Below are positions 1 through 7,551 of a DNA stretch of 64,000 bases, one piece after another. Numbering within the stretch: the first letter of the stretch is position 1; each line of letters begins with the position of its first letter. The stretch is from Desulfurococcaceae archaeon. Its GTDB lineage: Archaea > Thermoproteota > Thermoprotei_A > Sulfolobales > Desulfurococcaceae. The position numbers were made by a program, and so were the translations under genes. Below the pieces are notes generated by a model. That model did not search any database and was not told where the DNA came from. It saw nothing but the letters and a program-made list of their open reading frames with translations. The stretch is from contig JAGDWI010000001.1 in NCBI GenBank assembly GCA_023269825.1, positions 554,492 to 618,491 of the forward strand, in the 5' to 3' direction.

Positions 1-1302
1 CCAAGCGTAAAGCTTGTAGTCAACGCAGTCCTTTCCGCACTTCGCTTTCAACACTACATCCGATATTGATGCATTGATTCTACTTAGCAGCGGATTTATT
101 CTACTAGCATACCTAGCCATCATTACGCCTTTCTTCTTGAAATAGAATACCTGGTTTTGCAGCAAGTGCATGTAGTTCTCTATGTCTTTCGTGGAGCTCA
201 TTAATACTCCGACATCGTGGAATACAACTTGTGCTGGATCATATTGTTCAACGAGCTCGTTCTCAAAAGCATTTAACTCGGGTAAACTGTATGCATAAGG
301 ATTTATCGGTTTAACAACCAGGTTTCTCAACGCATTGTCCACTACTCTACTATTACTCGCATGTTGCTTAATGACTTCTTCGAATAGGGCTCTTATACTC
401 TCCTCGGGATACTTGTAGGTTACGAATAGAACTGGTTTCTTGAACTCGCTGATAATCATGCCAAGTAAAGGGATCAGTACTCCGGGTTCTCCCACTCTAT
501 AGTGGGCAGGATACTCATAGTAAATAGTCATGGACTTCTTTAATTTCGGTAATGATATGCTGAGACTCCTACAGGGTGTTTCAATGAACTCGCGTACCTC
601 GCTTATCTCAGACAATATTGGTGGAGGTAGAAGAACTATGCCGCGTTGAGGCTGAATCGAGAAAGGTATTTCAGCTAACGTTAACTGGTAGCCCCGGATT
701 TTCCTTATCTCCATGTACCTAGCAATCAACCCTCTCATAACCCTGTGCTTGAGAACTAAGAATACGTCGCTAACGAATTCAATATCTCCCATTTCCAATT
801 GCTCCTTACCGAAAGGTAGTTCAGCTATAAGTATCACCGGCCCCTTCACGATTTTCTGGAGCTCGTAGAAGAAGTTTTGGAGGTAACTCCTAGCTTTTAT
901 GCTTGATGACGTTATCTTCAGTAAAGGCGATATAGAGTCTACTACGAGAACTCTGGGCGTGAACTCAACTATTTCCTTAGTGATTGAGCTCAGCAACTGA
1001 TCCAGCATCTCCTCGTCACTTATTAGAGGTAGCTTAATGAACTTGAAATACCCTTCCTTCTCGTACTTTTCGAGATTTAGACTTAAACCATATGTTTCCT
1101 CGTAGAATTTCTCCCTTGGTTCCTGGAAACTAATATATAAGCACTTATAACCCTGAGAAACCGCTGCAAGACTAATGGATGAAGCGAGAGTTGTTTTACC
1201 TGAACCAGGGTGACCAGCTATGACAATTAATTTCTCTTTTCCAAGGAATTCTCCAATGTATTTTTTGAGTTCACTAACTAAACTTATGGCATAGTTTTCC
1301 AA
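1..1302 (-). CDS. KaiC-like RecA-superfamily ATPase (partial, C-terminus beyond window)
   Basis: An open frame of 434 codons runs off the left edge of the window. It begins at a TTG (1302) preceded by GAGGGG at 1312-1317. The first half is a KaiC/RadA-like ATPase domain: Walker A GHPGSGKT at residues 30-37 and a Walker B strand VLVVDS near residue 120. A later segment (RKIRGYQ...QPQRGIVL) is typical of KaiC-family domains. The second half looks like a degenerate repeat of the fold without its own Walker A. Archaeal proteins of this family are signalling or scaffold ATPases, and the substrate cannot be told from sequence. The gene is transcribed away from the hydrogenase operon across a 490-bp intergenic region. 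The family call is firm; the cellular role is unknown. Confidence 0.8.
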   Translation of the reverse strand, partial: MENYAISLVSELKKYIGEFLGKEKLIVIAGHPGSGKTTLASSISLAAVSQGYKCLYISFQEPREKFYEETYGLSLNLEKYEKEGYFKFIKLPLISDEEMLDQLLSSITKEIVEFTPRVLVVDSISPLLKITSSSIKARSYLQNFFYELQKIVKGPVILIAELPFGKEQLEMGDIEFVSDVFLVLKHRVMRGLIARYMEIRKIRGYQLTLAEIPFSIQPQRGIVLLPPPILSEISEVREFIETPCRSLSISLPKLKKSMTIYYEYPAHYRVGEPGVLIPLLGMIISEFKKPVLFVTYKYPEESIRALFEEVIKQHASNSRVVDNALRNLVVKPINPYAYSLPELNAFENELVEQYDPAQVVFHDVGVLMSSTKDIENYMHLLQNQVFYFKKKGVMMARYASRINPLLSRINASISDVVLKAKCGKDCVDYKLYAW

Positions 1303-1349
1303 ACAATAATTCCCCTCATTAACACCACTAAATTCTCTGTAACACTAGT

Positions 1350-1357
1350 TTTATAAA
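1350..1357 (-). promoter_or_regulatory. TATA box for the KaiC-like gene
   Basis: The sequence TTTATAAA lies about 50 bp upstream of the TTG start at 1302. This would place transcription start near 1325 and leave a short leader containing the GAGGGG ribosome-binding site. The box is nearly palindromic, so its direction is inferred from the gene. Confidence 0.45.
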
Positions 1358-1720
1358 TTTTATAGTAGGTTTAAGTATTGAGATATGTATAACCTGGAGT
1401 TCATTTACTTAACCTAGGAGTCAACATATTAATCCCGAGGAAAAACATAAGCTCATCTCTATGAATCTTGTTTAGCAATATCTCTACTTAGATTCAAGGA
1501 TAATGAAGAACCATGTTTTCACTGGCTCCATGCACTTTGATGAGAAATCCTTCAATGTCTCCCAGCTATCTCGACTTCTCCATTACTCTAGTCTATTGTT
1601 TATAGTTGTTTACGTCATATTATCCACGCGCTCAGTGAACACTTGAATTTAGTGATTTTAATTCATTAACTCTATGCTTTAAACCTGGATCTCATTACCT
1701 TGTATTGTTTACGCTTGGAT

Positions 1721-1750
1721 TATTACATGTTATTACATGCTATAACATAA
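1721..1750 (+). repeat. Three tandem 10-bp repeats in the hydrogenase promoter
   Basis: Two exact-core copies, TATTACATGT (1721-1730) and TATTACATGC (1731-1740), are followed by a degenerate third copy, TATAACATAA (1741-1750). The third copy overlaps the likely TATA element of the operon. A 10-bp period places each copy on the same face of the helix, as expected for an operator that binds several regulator units. Confidence 0.5.
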
Positions 1751-1799
1751 CGAATTAAGCTCATTCTCATCTGATTCCTTATTGAGGTGATTAGTGCTT

Positions 1800-2321
1800 A
1801 TGAGTCAAATCGGAATCACAAGAGTTGAACAAGAAGTTCAAGTAGGTGTTGCAAGACTAGTTGACGCGGTAGTTAATAAGTATGGTCGGAGTAGAGGTAA
1901 ATTGATTCCAATGCTACAGGAGATTCAGAGCGAGTTAAAGTATCTTCCGAGGCAAGCTCTCGAGTATATTTCCAGGAAACTGGGTGTTTCATTATCTGAA
2001 GTAATTAGTGTTGCTTCATTCTACCACCAATTCAGGTTAGAACCTGTTGGGGACTATGTTTTCCAAGTGTGCTTCGGCACAGCGTGCTATTTAAGAGGCG
2101 CTAGTGAAGTCTACGAGTCACTGAAATCAGCTACGAGAAACACTCGTATAGCCGTAGAGATGACTGTTGAAAAAGCCAGGTGCTTCGGTTGCTGTAGCCT
2201 TGCGCCAGTGGTAATGGTGATAAATACTAAGACGGGGGATAAGAGCATATATGGGAGATTAACTCCATCTGAAGCAAGGAAAATAGCGTTGAAGTATTCT
2301 ACGTTAACACATGGAAAGTAA
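1800..2321 (+). CDS. NuoE-like thioredoxin-fold [2Fe-2S] subunit of hydrogenase/NADH oxidoreductase
   Basis: This is a 24-kDa NuoE/HydC/HoxE-family electron-transfer subunit. The [2Fe-2S] ligand pattern is complete: C-x4-C in VCFGTACYLRG and C-x3-C in RCFGCCSLAP. The helical N-terminal region ends in the typical VASFYHQF segment. The protein would pass electrons between the NuoF-like flavoprotein and the hydrogenase. I place the start at ATG 1800, nine bases after GAGGTGA (1784-1790); GTG 1794 is an alternative that sits too close to that motif. It is the first gene of a five-gene operon and the next gene starts 58 bp downstream. Confidence 0.9.
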   Translation: MSQIGITRVEQEVQVGVARLVDAVVNKYGRSRGKLIPMLQEIQSELKYLPRQALEYISRKLGVSLSEVISVASFYHQFRLEPVGDYVFQVCFGTACYLRGASEVYESLKSATRNTRIAVEMTVEKARCFGCCSLAPVVMVINTKTGDKSIYGRLTPSEARKIALKYSTLTHGK

Positions 2322-2379
2322 ACAATATAGGTTAAAAATTTTCTTCCTTAATACAGCTAATCTGATGAGGTAGTAGAGA

Positions 2380-4200
2380 TTGAATAGTGCCATGTATGAT
2401 ATAGTGTACGGGCGCAGAGACCTACGAGTACATGTCCCCTTATCTAGTTGCACCTTGGCTGCGGGTTCTCGAGAAGTATATAAAGCCGTGGAGGATTTCA
2501 TTAATAGAAAAGGTATAAATGCGGAGGTACACCGAGTTGGTTGCACGGGTTTATGTTACCTTGATCCATGGATAATGGTTGCTGGGAGGGGTTTACCAGC
2601 AGCTATATATGTAAACGTTAGACACGTTGACGTCGAAAAGATCTTAGCAAGGTACTTGAACCGTGATTTCACTGGTGCTTATGCTCTTAGATTCAAAGAA
2701 GGCAACGTAGATTACGGTGTACCATTACTAGATGAGAAACCCGAGTGGAGGAACCAAGTGAGGTGGGTTTCAAGAAACTGCGGGTTAGTTGACCCTGAAT
2801 CCATTGATGAATACATTATGACGGGTGGGTATGAAGGCCTTAGAAAAGCGCTGAGAATGAAACGCGAAGAAGTAATTGAGACAGTGAAGAAATCTGGTTT
2901 AAGAGGTAGGGGAGGAGCAGGTTTCCCTACTTGGTTAAAGTGGAAGATAACTTACGAGCAGAGAAGCGATGAGAAATACGTTATATGTAACGGAGACGAA
3001 GGAGACCCAGGAGCATTCATGAACAGACTTCTAGCTGAATCCGACCCACATAGAGTAATAGAGGGGTTGATAATAGCTGGTTACGCTGTGGGAGCAACTA
3101 AGGGCTATGTCTTCGTTAGAGCCGAGAAACCATTAATGGCTGATAGATTGGAGAAAGCTGTTATTGAAGCAAGAGAACGAGGATTCCTGGGAGAAAACAT
3201 ACTGGGTTCAGGGTTCAGCTTCGACATAGAGGTGTATAGGAGCGCTGGAGCATTCGTGTGCGGTGAGGAAACAGCGTTAATAGCCGCTATCGAGGGTAGA
3301 GCTAGGCCTCGTCAGCGACCACCATACCCTGCAACCAGTGGATTATGGGGTAAACCAACTGTTGTAAACAACGTTGAGACACTAGCACACGTAGCCACAA
3401 TATTCCAGTTTGGAGTAGATGAGTTCACGAAGTATGGAACAGAGAAATCTAAGGGAACAAAAATGTTCTGCGTAACAGGTGCTGTGAAGAGAACAGGAGT
3501 CTACGAGGTACCAATAGGAACAACGATTAAGAAACTGGTATACGAGCTAGCTGGTGGCCCTGTTGAAGGAAAGAAAATAAAAGCAGTCCAAGTGGGAGGC
3601 CCGAGCGGTGGATGCATACCCTCCAACTTATTCGACTTAGAATTAGACTATGAGACTCTTCAATCATATGGAGCTATAATGGGGTCAGGTGGACTCGTAG
3701 TTATTGATGACTCAGGCTGCATGGTTAACGTTGCTAAATACTTCACCGACTTCACTCTAGCTGAATCCTGCGGGAAATGCTTACCTTGCAGAGTTGGAAT
3801 GAAAATAATGAATGAGACATTGGAGAGAATAGTGAACGGTGAGGGTAGAGAAGAAGACCTTGAAATACTGCGAGACCTAGGTGTAACAGTTATCAAGACT
3901 AGTCTCTGCGGCCTAGGAGGCTCTGCACCAAACCCTGTTCTATCTACTCTCAGGTACTTTGAGAACGAGTATAGGGAACACGTTGAAAACAAGAAGTGCC
4001 CAGCTAAAGTATGCCCCAAGCTTGTTACATACGTGATAAATGAGGAGAAATGCCGTGGATGCGGTGTTTGCGCGAAATATTGTCCAGTCAACGCGATAAC
4101 GGGTGTACCCGGTAAACCCTTCACGATTGACTCCTCAAAGTGCATAAAGTGTGGTTCATGCCTCGTTAATTGCCCGTTCGGCGCAGTTGAGAAAGCATAG
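2380..4200 (+). CDS. NuoF-like NAD(H)-binding FMN/Fe-S subunit (HydB/HndC type)
   Basis: This 606-residue protein has three parts. An N-terminal thioredoxin-like domain carries C24, C55 and C59 (only three obvious ligands). The central NuoF domain has the FMN/NADH motifs GRGGAGFPTW (176-185) and NGDEGDPGAF (204-213), and an N3-type [4Fe-4S] site made of C464, C467, C470 and C510. The C-terminal 2[4Fe-4S] ferredoxin has CRGCGVCAKYCP near 558 and CIKCGSCLVNCP near 588. This layout is that of the NAD(H)-reactive subunit of multimeric [FeFe] hydrogenases and related bifurcating complexes. The start is TTG 2380, nine bases after GAGG. The next reading frame begins immediately after its stop, so the proteins are made together. 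Confidence 0.93.
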   Translation: MNSAMYDIVYGRRDLRVHVPLSSCTLAAGSREVYKAVEDFINRKGINAEVHRVGCTGLCYLDPWIMVAGRGLPAAIYVNVRHVDVEKILARYLNRDFTGAYALRFKEGNVDYGVPLLDEKPEWRNQVRWVSRNCGLVDPESIDEYIMTGGYEGLRKALRMKREEVIETVKKSGLRGRGGAGFPTWLKWKITYEQRSDEKYVICNGDEGDPGAFMNRLLAESDPHRVIEGLIIAGYAVGATKGYVFVRAEKPLMADRLEKAVIEARERGFLGENILGSGFSFDIEVYRSAGAFVCGEETALIAAIEGRARPRQRPPYPATSGLWGKPTVVNNVETLAHVATIFQFGVDEFTKYGTEKSKGTKMFCVTGAVKRTGVYEVPIGTTIKKLVYELAGGPVEGKKIKAVQVGGPSGGCIPSNLFDLELDYETLQSYGAIMGSGGLVVIDDSGCMVNVAKYFTDFTLAESCGKCLPCRVGMKIMNETLERIVNGEGREEDLEILRDLGVTVIKTSLCGLGGSAPNPVLSTLRYFENEYREHVENKKCPAKVCPKLVTYVINEEKCRGCGVCAKYCPVNAITGVPGKPFTIDSSKCIKCGSCLVNCPFGAVEKA

Positions 4201-4209
4201 GTGAATTAC

Positions 4210-4857
4210 ATGGTTAAAGTTAAAGTAAACAATGTTGAAGTAGAAGTACCACAGGAAGCATACATCATTGACGCAGTTGAGAAAGCTGGTTTCAGGGTTC
4301 CATTACTATGCTATCTACAAGGCTTATTCAATGAGGCAACATGCAGAGTATGCGTTGTTAAAGCCAATGGTAGAGTTGTACCAGCGTGCAGGTTCCCTGT
4401 TCAAGAAGGAATGAACATTGTTACAAGCGATGATGAACTAGAGAAAATGAGGAAGATAAACTTCGAGCTACTACTAGCTACTCATAACATACACTGCTGG
4501 GACTGCTATAGGAAAAGCACATGCACGTTGAGCACGCTCTCAAGAGAACTAGGAGTTGAAGGTATCCCAGTTTGCTCAGAGTGCCCACTATACGGTGAAG
4601 AATGCTTAGTCAAACAAGGTATTCCATGCCTCGGGCCCCTCACAGTTGCAGGCTGCGATGCTGAGTGCACGAGGCAGAGCGCTCCCTGCATTGGGTGCAG
4701 AGGATTTACATCTAGCATAGATGTCTGGAGAAACGCGATCAAATACTACAGAGATAACGGTATTAGTAGGGAGCACCTTGAATCAGCCCTATCTATTTTC
4801 TGGGTAGTAATCCCGGTTAAACTACGAGAAATAATCAACGAGGTGTATAAACAATGA
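4210..4857 (+). CDS. HoxU/NuoG-like ferredoxin fused to the C-terminal half of a [NiFe]-hydrogenase small subunit
   Basis: A protein of about 215 residues. Residues 1-75 form a [2Fe-2S] domain (C34, C45, C48, C60), followed by the NuoG/HoxU His-Cys [4Fe-4S] site H92, C96, C99, C105. The remainder carries eight cysteines (C122, C125, C132, C140, C149, C153, C160, C163) in the order CxxC, x6, C, then CLGPLTVAGC and PCIGCRG. That is the C-terminal two-cluster region of group 3 [NiFe]-hydrogenase small subunits. The active-site-proximal half of that subunit is missing here and lies two genes downstream. The start is ATG 4210, five bases after AGGTGA; GTG 4201 is the alternative. The next gene overlaps the stop by 4 bp. 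Confidence 0.85.
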   Translation: MVKVKVNNVEVEVPQEAYIIDAVEKAGFRVPLLCYLQGLFNEATCRVCVVKANGRVVPACRFPVQEGMNIVTSDDELEKMRKINFELLLATHNIHCWDCYRKSTCTLSTLSRELGVEGIPVCSECPLYGEECLVKQGIPCLGPLTVAGCDAECTRQSAPCIGCRGFTSSIDVWRNAIKYYRDNGISREHLESALSIFWVVIPVKLREIINEVYKQ

Positions 4858-6098
4858 CTAATTCACGCCTAGAACTAGAACTAGATAGAGTAGCTGGTGA
4901 ATCCAAAGTTAACGTGTACTTAATTAACGGTGAAGTACGCGTAGAGTACGCTAGTCAACTAAGTGAAAGAATGTTCGAGCGCTTAGTTACTGGACGAGAC
5001 TACCGGTACGCACCATACATAGCTGCGAGAATCTGCGGTGTATGTAGTCATGCCCACTTCTGGGCATCTAACCTCGCCATTGAGAACGCTCTTGGAATAG
5101 AAGTAGATGAAGTAACAGCTATACTTAGAGATGTTTGTAATAAGCTGCAAATAGTTGAAAACCACTTAGTCTATTTAATATTCCTGGCTTTACCGGATTA
5201 CCGTGAACTCGAAGCAGGCATTGTGACTAAAGCGATAAGAGCGAGAGAGAACATTAAAAACTCCTTGAACACGTTGTGCGGGAGGCTCTCTGGTCCACAA
5301 CCATACATGCCCGGCGGATTCATCAAGGAGATATCGCTGCAACACGTTGAGAAAACAATTAAATTAATGGAGGAATCAGTGCCCTTAGTAGAGGAGATCC
5401 TGGAATACGTGTTGAGCAAGGTTAATTCACCGAGTATGAGCGACCCTTCACCAGTGTACTTAGCTCTCTCAACGTTCCCGGAGAGAAGTGTTCCCTCGAA
5501 GGGACCATATATACTGGTGAGTAGTGGAGAATACTTCACAATAAACGAGGATAATTACTTAAACTACTTCAATGAGGTTAAATCAAGTTACTCCAATAGT
5601 AAAGCCTGCACTTTCAACGGGAAAACATTCTTCGTTGGAGCGAGAGCCAGGCTCCTCGCAAACAAGTATGTGGAGTTAAACTCGGAGCTACTGGAGGTAC
5701 TCCGCTGTAACCCCTACAGTAACATAGTTGCTAAAGCTATTGAGAGCCGCTACCTACTACGAGACATCGTATACAAGTTGAGGAGCATAAGTGGCAAGCA
5801 ACCTAGGAGGACTCCACCGAGTAGGAAACAAGGTAAAGGATTATCAGTTATTGAGGCACCGAGAGGACTACTAATACACTTCTATGAGTTAGATGAGAAT
5901 AGTAGAATTAAGTCAGCTAACATAATTACACCAACAGTCATGTTCACTAAGCACGTCGAGGCCTCCGCTGAAGCCTTGATAAAGCAACTATATAGTGAGA
6001 AAAACGAGGAGAATACTTTCACGAAGTATGTTGAAATGCTCGTTAGATCCTATGATCCCTGTATTCCATGCGCTGTTCACGTTGTGAAAGTACCTTAG
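4854..6098 (+). CDS. [NiFe]-hydrogenase large (catalytic) subunit, compact form
   Basis: A 414-residue large subunit. All four Ni-Fe ligands are present: RICGVCSHAH gives C61 and C64, and DPCIPCAVH gives C403 and C406. The conserved APRGLLIH segment with its arginine is also present. Two features are unusual. The N-terminal motif that normally reads R-x-E-G reads RVAGE, so the glutamate often assigned to proton transfer appears replaced. The chain also ends only five residues after the terminal histidine, so there is no obvious C-terminal extension for a maturation protease to cut. It sits between the two genes that carry the split small subunit. The Ni-Fe site should bind H2 or protons in the cytoplasm. 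The family call is firm; activity is not proven. Confidence 0.9.
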   Translation: MTNSRLELELDRVAGESKVNVYLINGEVRVEYASQLSERMFERLVTGRDYRYAPYIAARICGVCSHAHFWASNLAIENALGIEVDEVTAILRDVCNKLQIVENHLVYLIFLALPDYRELEAGIVTKAIRARENIKNSLNTLCGRLSGPQPYMPGGFIKEISLQHVEKTIKLMEESVPLVEEILEYVLSKVNSPSMSDPSPVYLALSTFPERSVPSKGPYILVSSGEYFTINEDNYLNYFNEVKSSYSNSKACTFNGKTFFVGARARLLANKYVELNSELLEVLRCNPYSNIVAKAIESRYLLRDIVYKLRSISGKQPRRTPPSRKQGKGLSVIEAPRGLLIHFYELDENSRIKSANIITPTVMFTKHVEASAEALIKQLYSEKNEENTFTKYVEMLVRSYDPCIPCAVHVVKVP

Positions 6099-6107
6099 GT
6101 GATCGAA

Positions 6108-7409
6108 ATGAAAGTAGCATTCATATCTCTAACTGGTTGCGAAGGATGCTTGTACAATGTAATCAACGAGGATTTATTCAATCTACTTGAAAAGTATAAC
6201 GCTGAGTTAGTTGATTGGCGCTTACTCGGAATTAGGAAAAGCAATGAATACGATGTAGCAGTAGTTGAGGGATCAGTTGTTAGTGATGAGAACGCTGAGC
6301 GACTCAAGTTGATCAGGGAGAAATCAAAGGTTTTAATTGCTTTAGGTGCATGTGCAACACTTGGCGGCGTACAAGCAGGTTTATACGGTGAAAACAATAA
6401 ACCAAGGTCTACTCCGCTACACCAGCACGTTAAAGTAGACTACTTCGTTCGTGGATGCCCTGTTAAAACAAGCGAGTTCCTCAGCCTACTTGAGCTCGTT
6501 TTAAAGGGTGTTAAACCAAGAGTCTACGAGAGAAGGTTCAACCTTGTTGAGAGACCTGTATTCAAAATAAGTGACAGGGATAACTTCCTGCAACTAGATT
6601 CCTCTAAGTGCATTGTTTGCGGTAGATGCATAGAAGTATGCAAGACGATGAAAGCAAGTGTTTTAAACTACGTGAACAGAGGCATAACAACACTGGTTTC
6701 AACACCATACCAGGATCCATTCGATAAAACCAACTGCCACTACTGTGGACTCTGCGTTGCGTATTGTCCAGCTGGCGCAGTCACGTATAAACTTGAGCCT
6801 GAGAGATTGAGAAGAAATAAGGGTGCTGAGATTTACATTGAGCCAGAGGCATTAGCATCGTTAGCGGAAGCTGAGAACCTGGATGTAGGCCAAGTATTCG
6901 CTGCACTTCGTTTACTTGGATACAGTAGGATCATAGTTTACTCTAACACAACGCATGTTCAACCAGGTAGAATCTACGCTAAATCCCCAGTCGAGTACCA
7001 GATATTGAGGAGAACTTATCCAAACCTAAGCGTGGAGCTCTTAGTTCCGAGAATACCGATTAATGCTATTTATGTTACTCAGTGCACTGCTTGGAGGAAG
7101 CAGTTGGGGAACTCTGTTACAACAAGAGAGCTTCAACTACTGATCAGGAGTATTCCGCGGGATATACTCGAGGAGGAACGCGAAAACCAGTTATCAGTTA
7201 ACCTAGATTCAAGTGTACACGTAGTCAGCGATTTACGTGAAGTAGAGAAAGCAATGAATAAAGAGCTGGATCACGCAGTAGTATACTCGGCTTGCCCAGG
7301 GGGATGCTTAATGGGTGGAGGTCAACCATTATCACTCGGAGACAACGCATTACACGCTGTATATGAGAGGAGGGCCGAGATCTTAAACAAGTATTTACGT
7401 AGTAGATAA
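6108..7409 (+). CDS. Hybrid protein: [NiFe] small-subunit N-domain + HydA-like 2[4Fe-4S] and H-cluster-type domain
   Basis: This 433-residue protein joins two hydrogenase families. Residues 1-135 match the N-terminal half of a [NiFe] small subunit, with proximal-cluster ligands in GCEGC (C11, C14), GAC (C82) and RGCP (C117). Residues 165-230 are the paired [4Fe-4S] domain of [FeFe] hydrogenases (CIVCGRCIEVC, CHYCGLCVAYCP). Residues 230-433 resemble the HydA catalytic domain, with QCTAW and VTTREL in the place of motif L2 and ACPGGCLMGGGQP for motif L3. Motif L1 (TSCCP) appears deleted and the usual L2 lysine reads W or R. Three of four H-cluster cysteines remain (C326, C396, C400). The start is ATG 6108, five bases after AGGTGA. 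It is the last gene of the operon. Confidence 0.85.
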   Translation: MKVAFISLTGCEGCLYNVINEDLFNLLEKYNAELVDWRLLGIRKSNEYDVAVVEGSVVSDENAERLKLIREKSKVLIALGACATLGGVQAGLYGENNKPRSTPLHQHVKVDYFVRGCPVKTSEFLSLLELVLKGVKPRVYERRFNLVERPVFKISDRDNFLQLDSSKCIVCGRCIEVCKTMKASVLNYVNRGITTLVSTPYQDPFDKTNCHYCGLCVAYCPAGAVTYKLEPERLRRNKGAEIYIEPEALASLAEAENLDVGQVFAALRLLGYSRIIVYSNTTHVQPGRIYAKSPVEYQILRRTYPNLSVELLVPRIPINAIYVTQCTAWRKQLGNSVTTRELQLLIRSIPRDILEEERENQLSVNLDSSVHVVSDLREVEKAMNKELDHAVVYSACPGGCLMGGGQPLSLGDNALHAVYERRAEILNKYLRSR

Positions 7410-7551
7410 ATACGTGTTCTTTCCTTAAATACATAGTTTTTTTATTTCCCTGGTTTAATTCAGTGCTCCTAGGTGAATACTTCGGGAGCATTTAGAGGAT
7501 TCAGGATTATTATTTATTATTAGATGCTACTACATAAGTATTTCTTGTGCG

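Larger units (their letters stand above)
1303..1793. other. Divergent intergenic region, 490 bp
   Basis: This gap separates the KaiC-like gene from the hydrogenase operon. It holds a TATA box on each side (1350-1357 and about 1741-1748) and a 10-bp tandem repeat at 1721-1750. All frames are broken by stops and I see no tRNA-like or convincing C/D-box RNA fold. It is AT-rich with repeated TGTTTA-like strings around 1600-1720, which may be regulatory. Confidence 0.5.

Noticed and set aside
3660-4145. Minus-strand 161-codon open frame opposite the NuoF-like gene
   Set aside because: It is the antisense shadow of a firmly identified gene and has no recognisable domain or ribosome-binding site.
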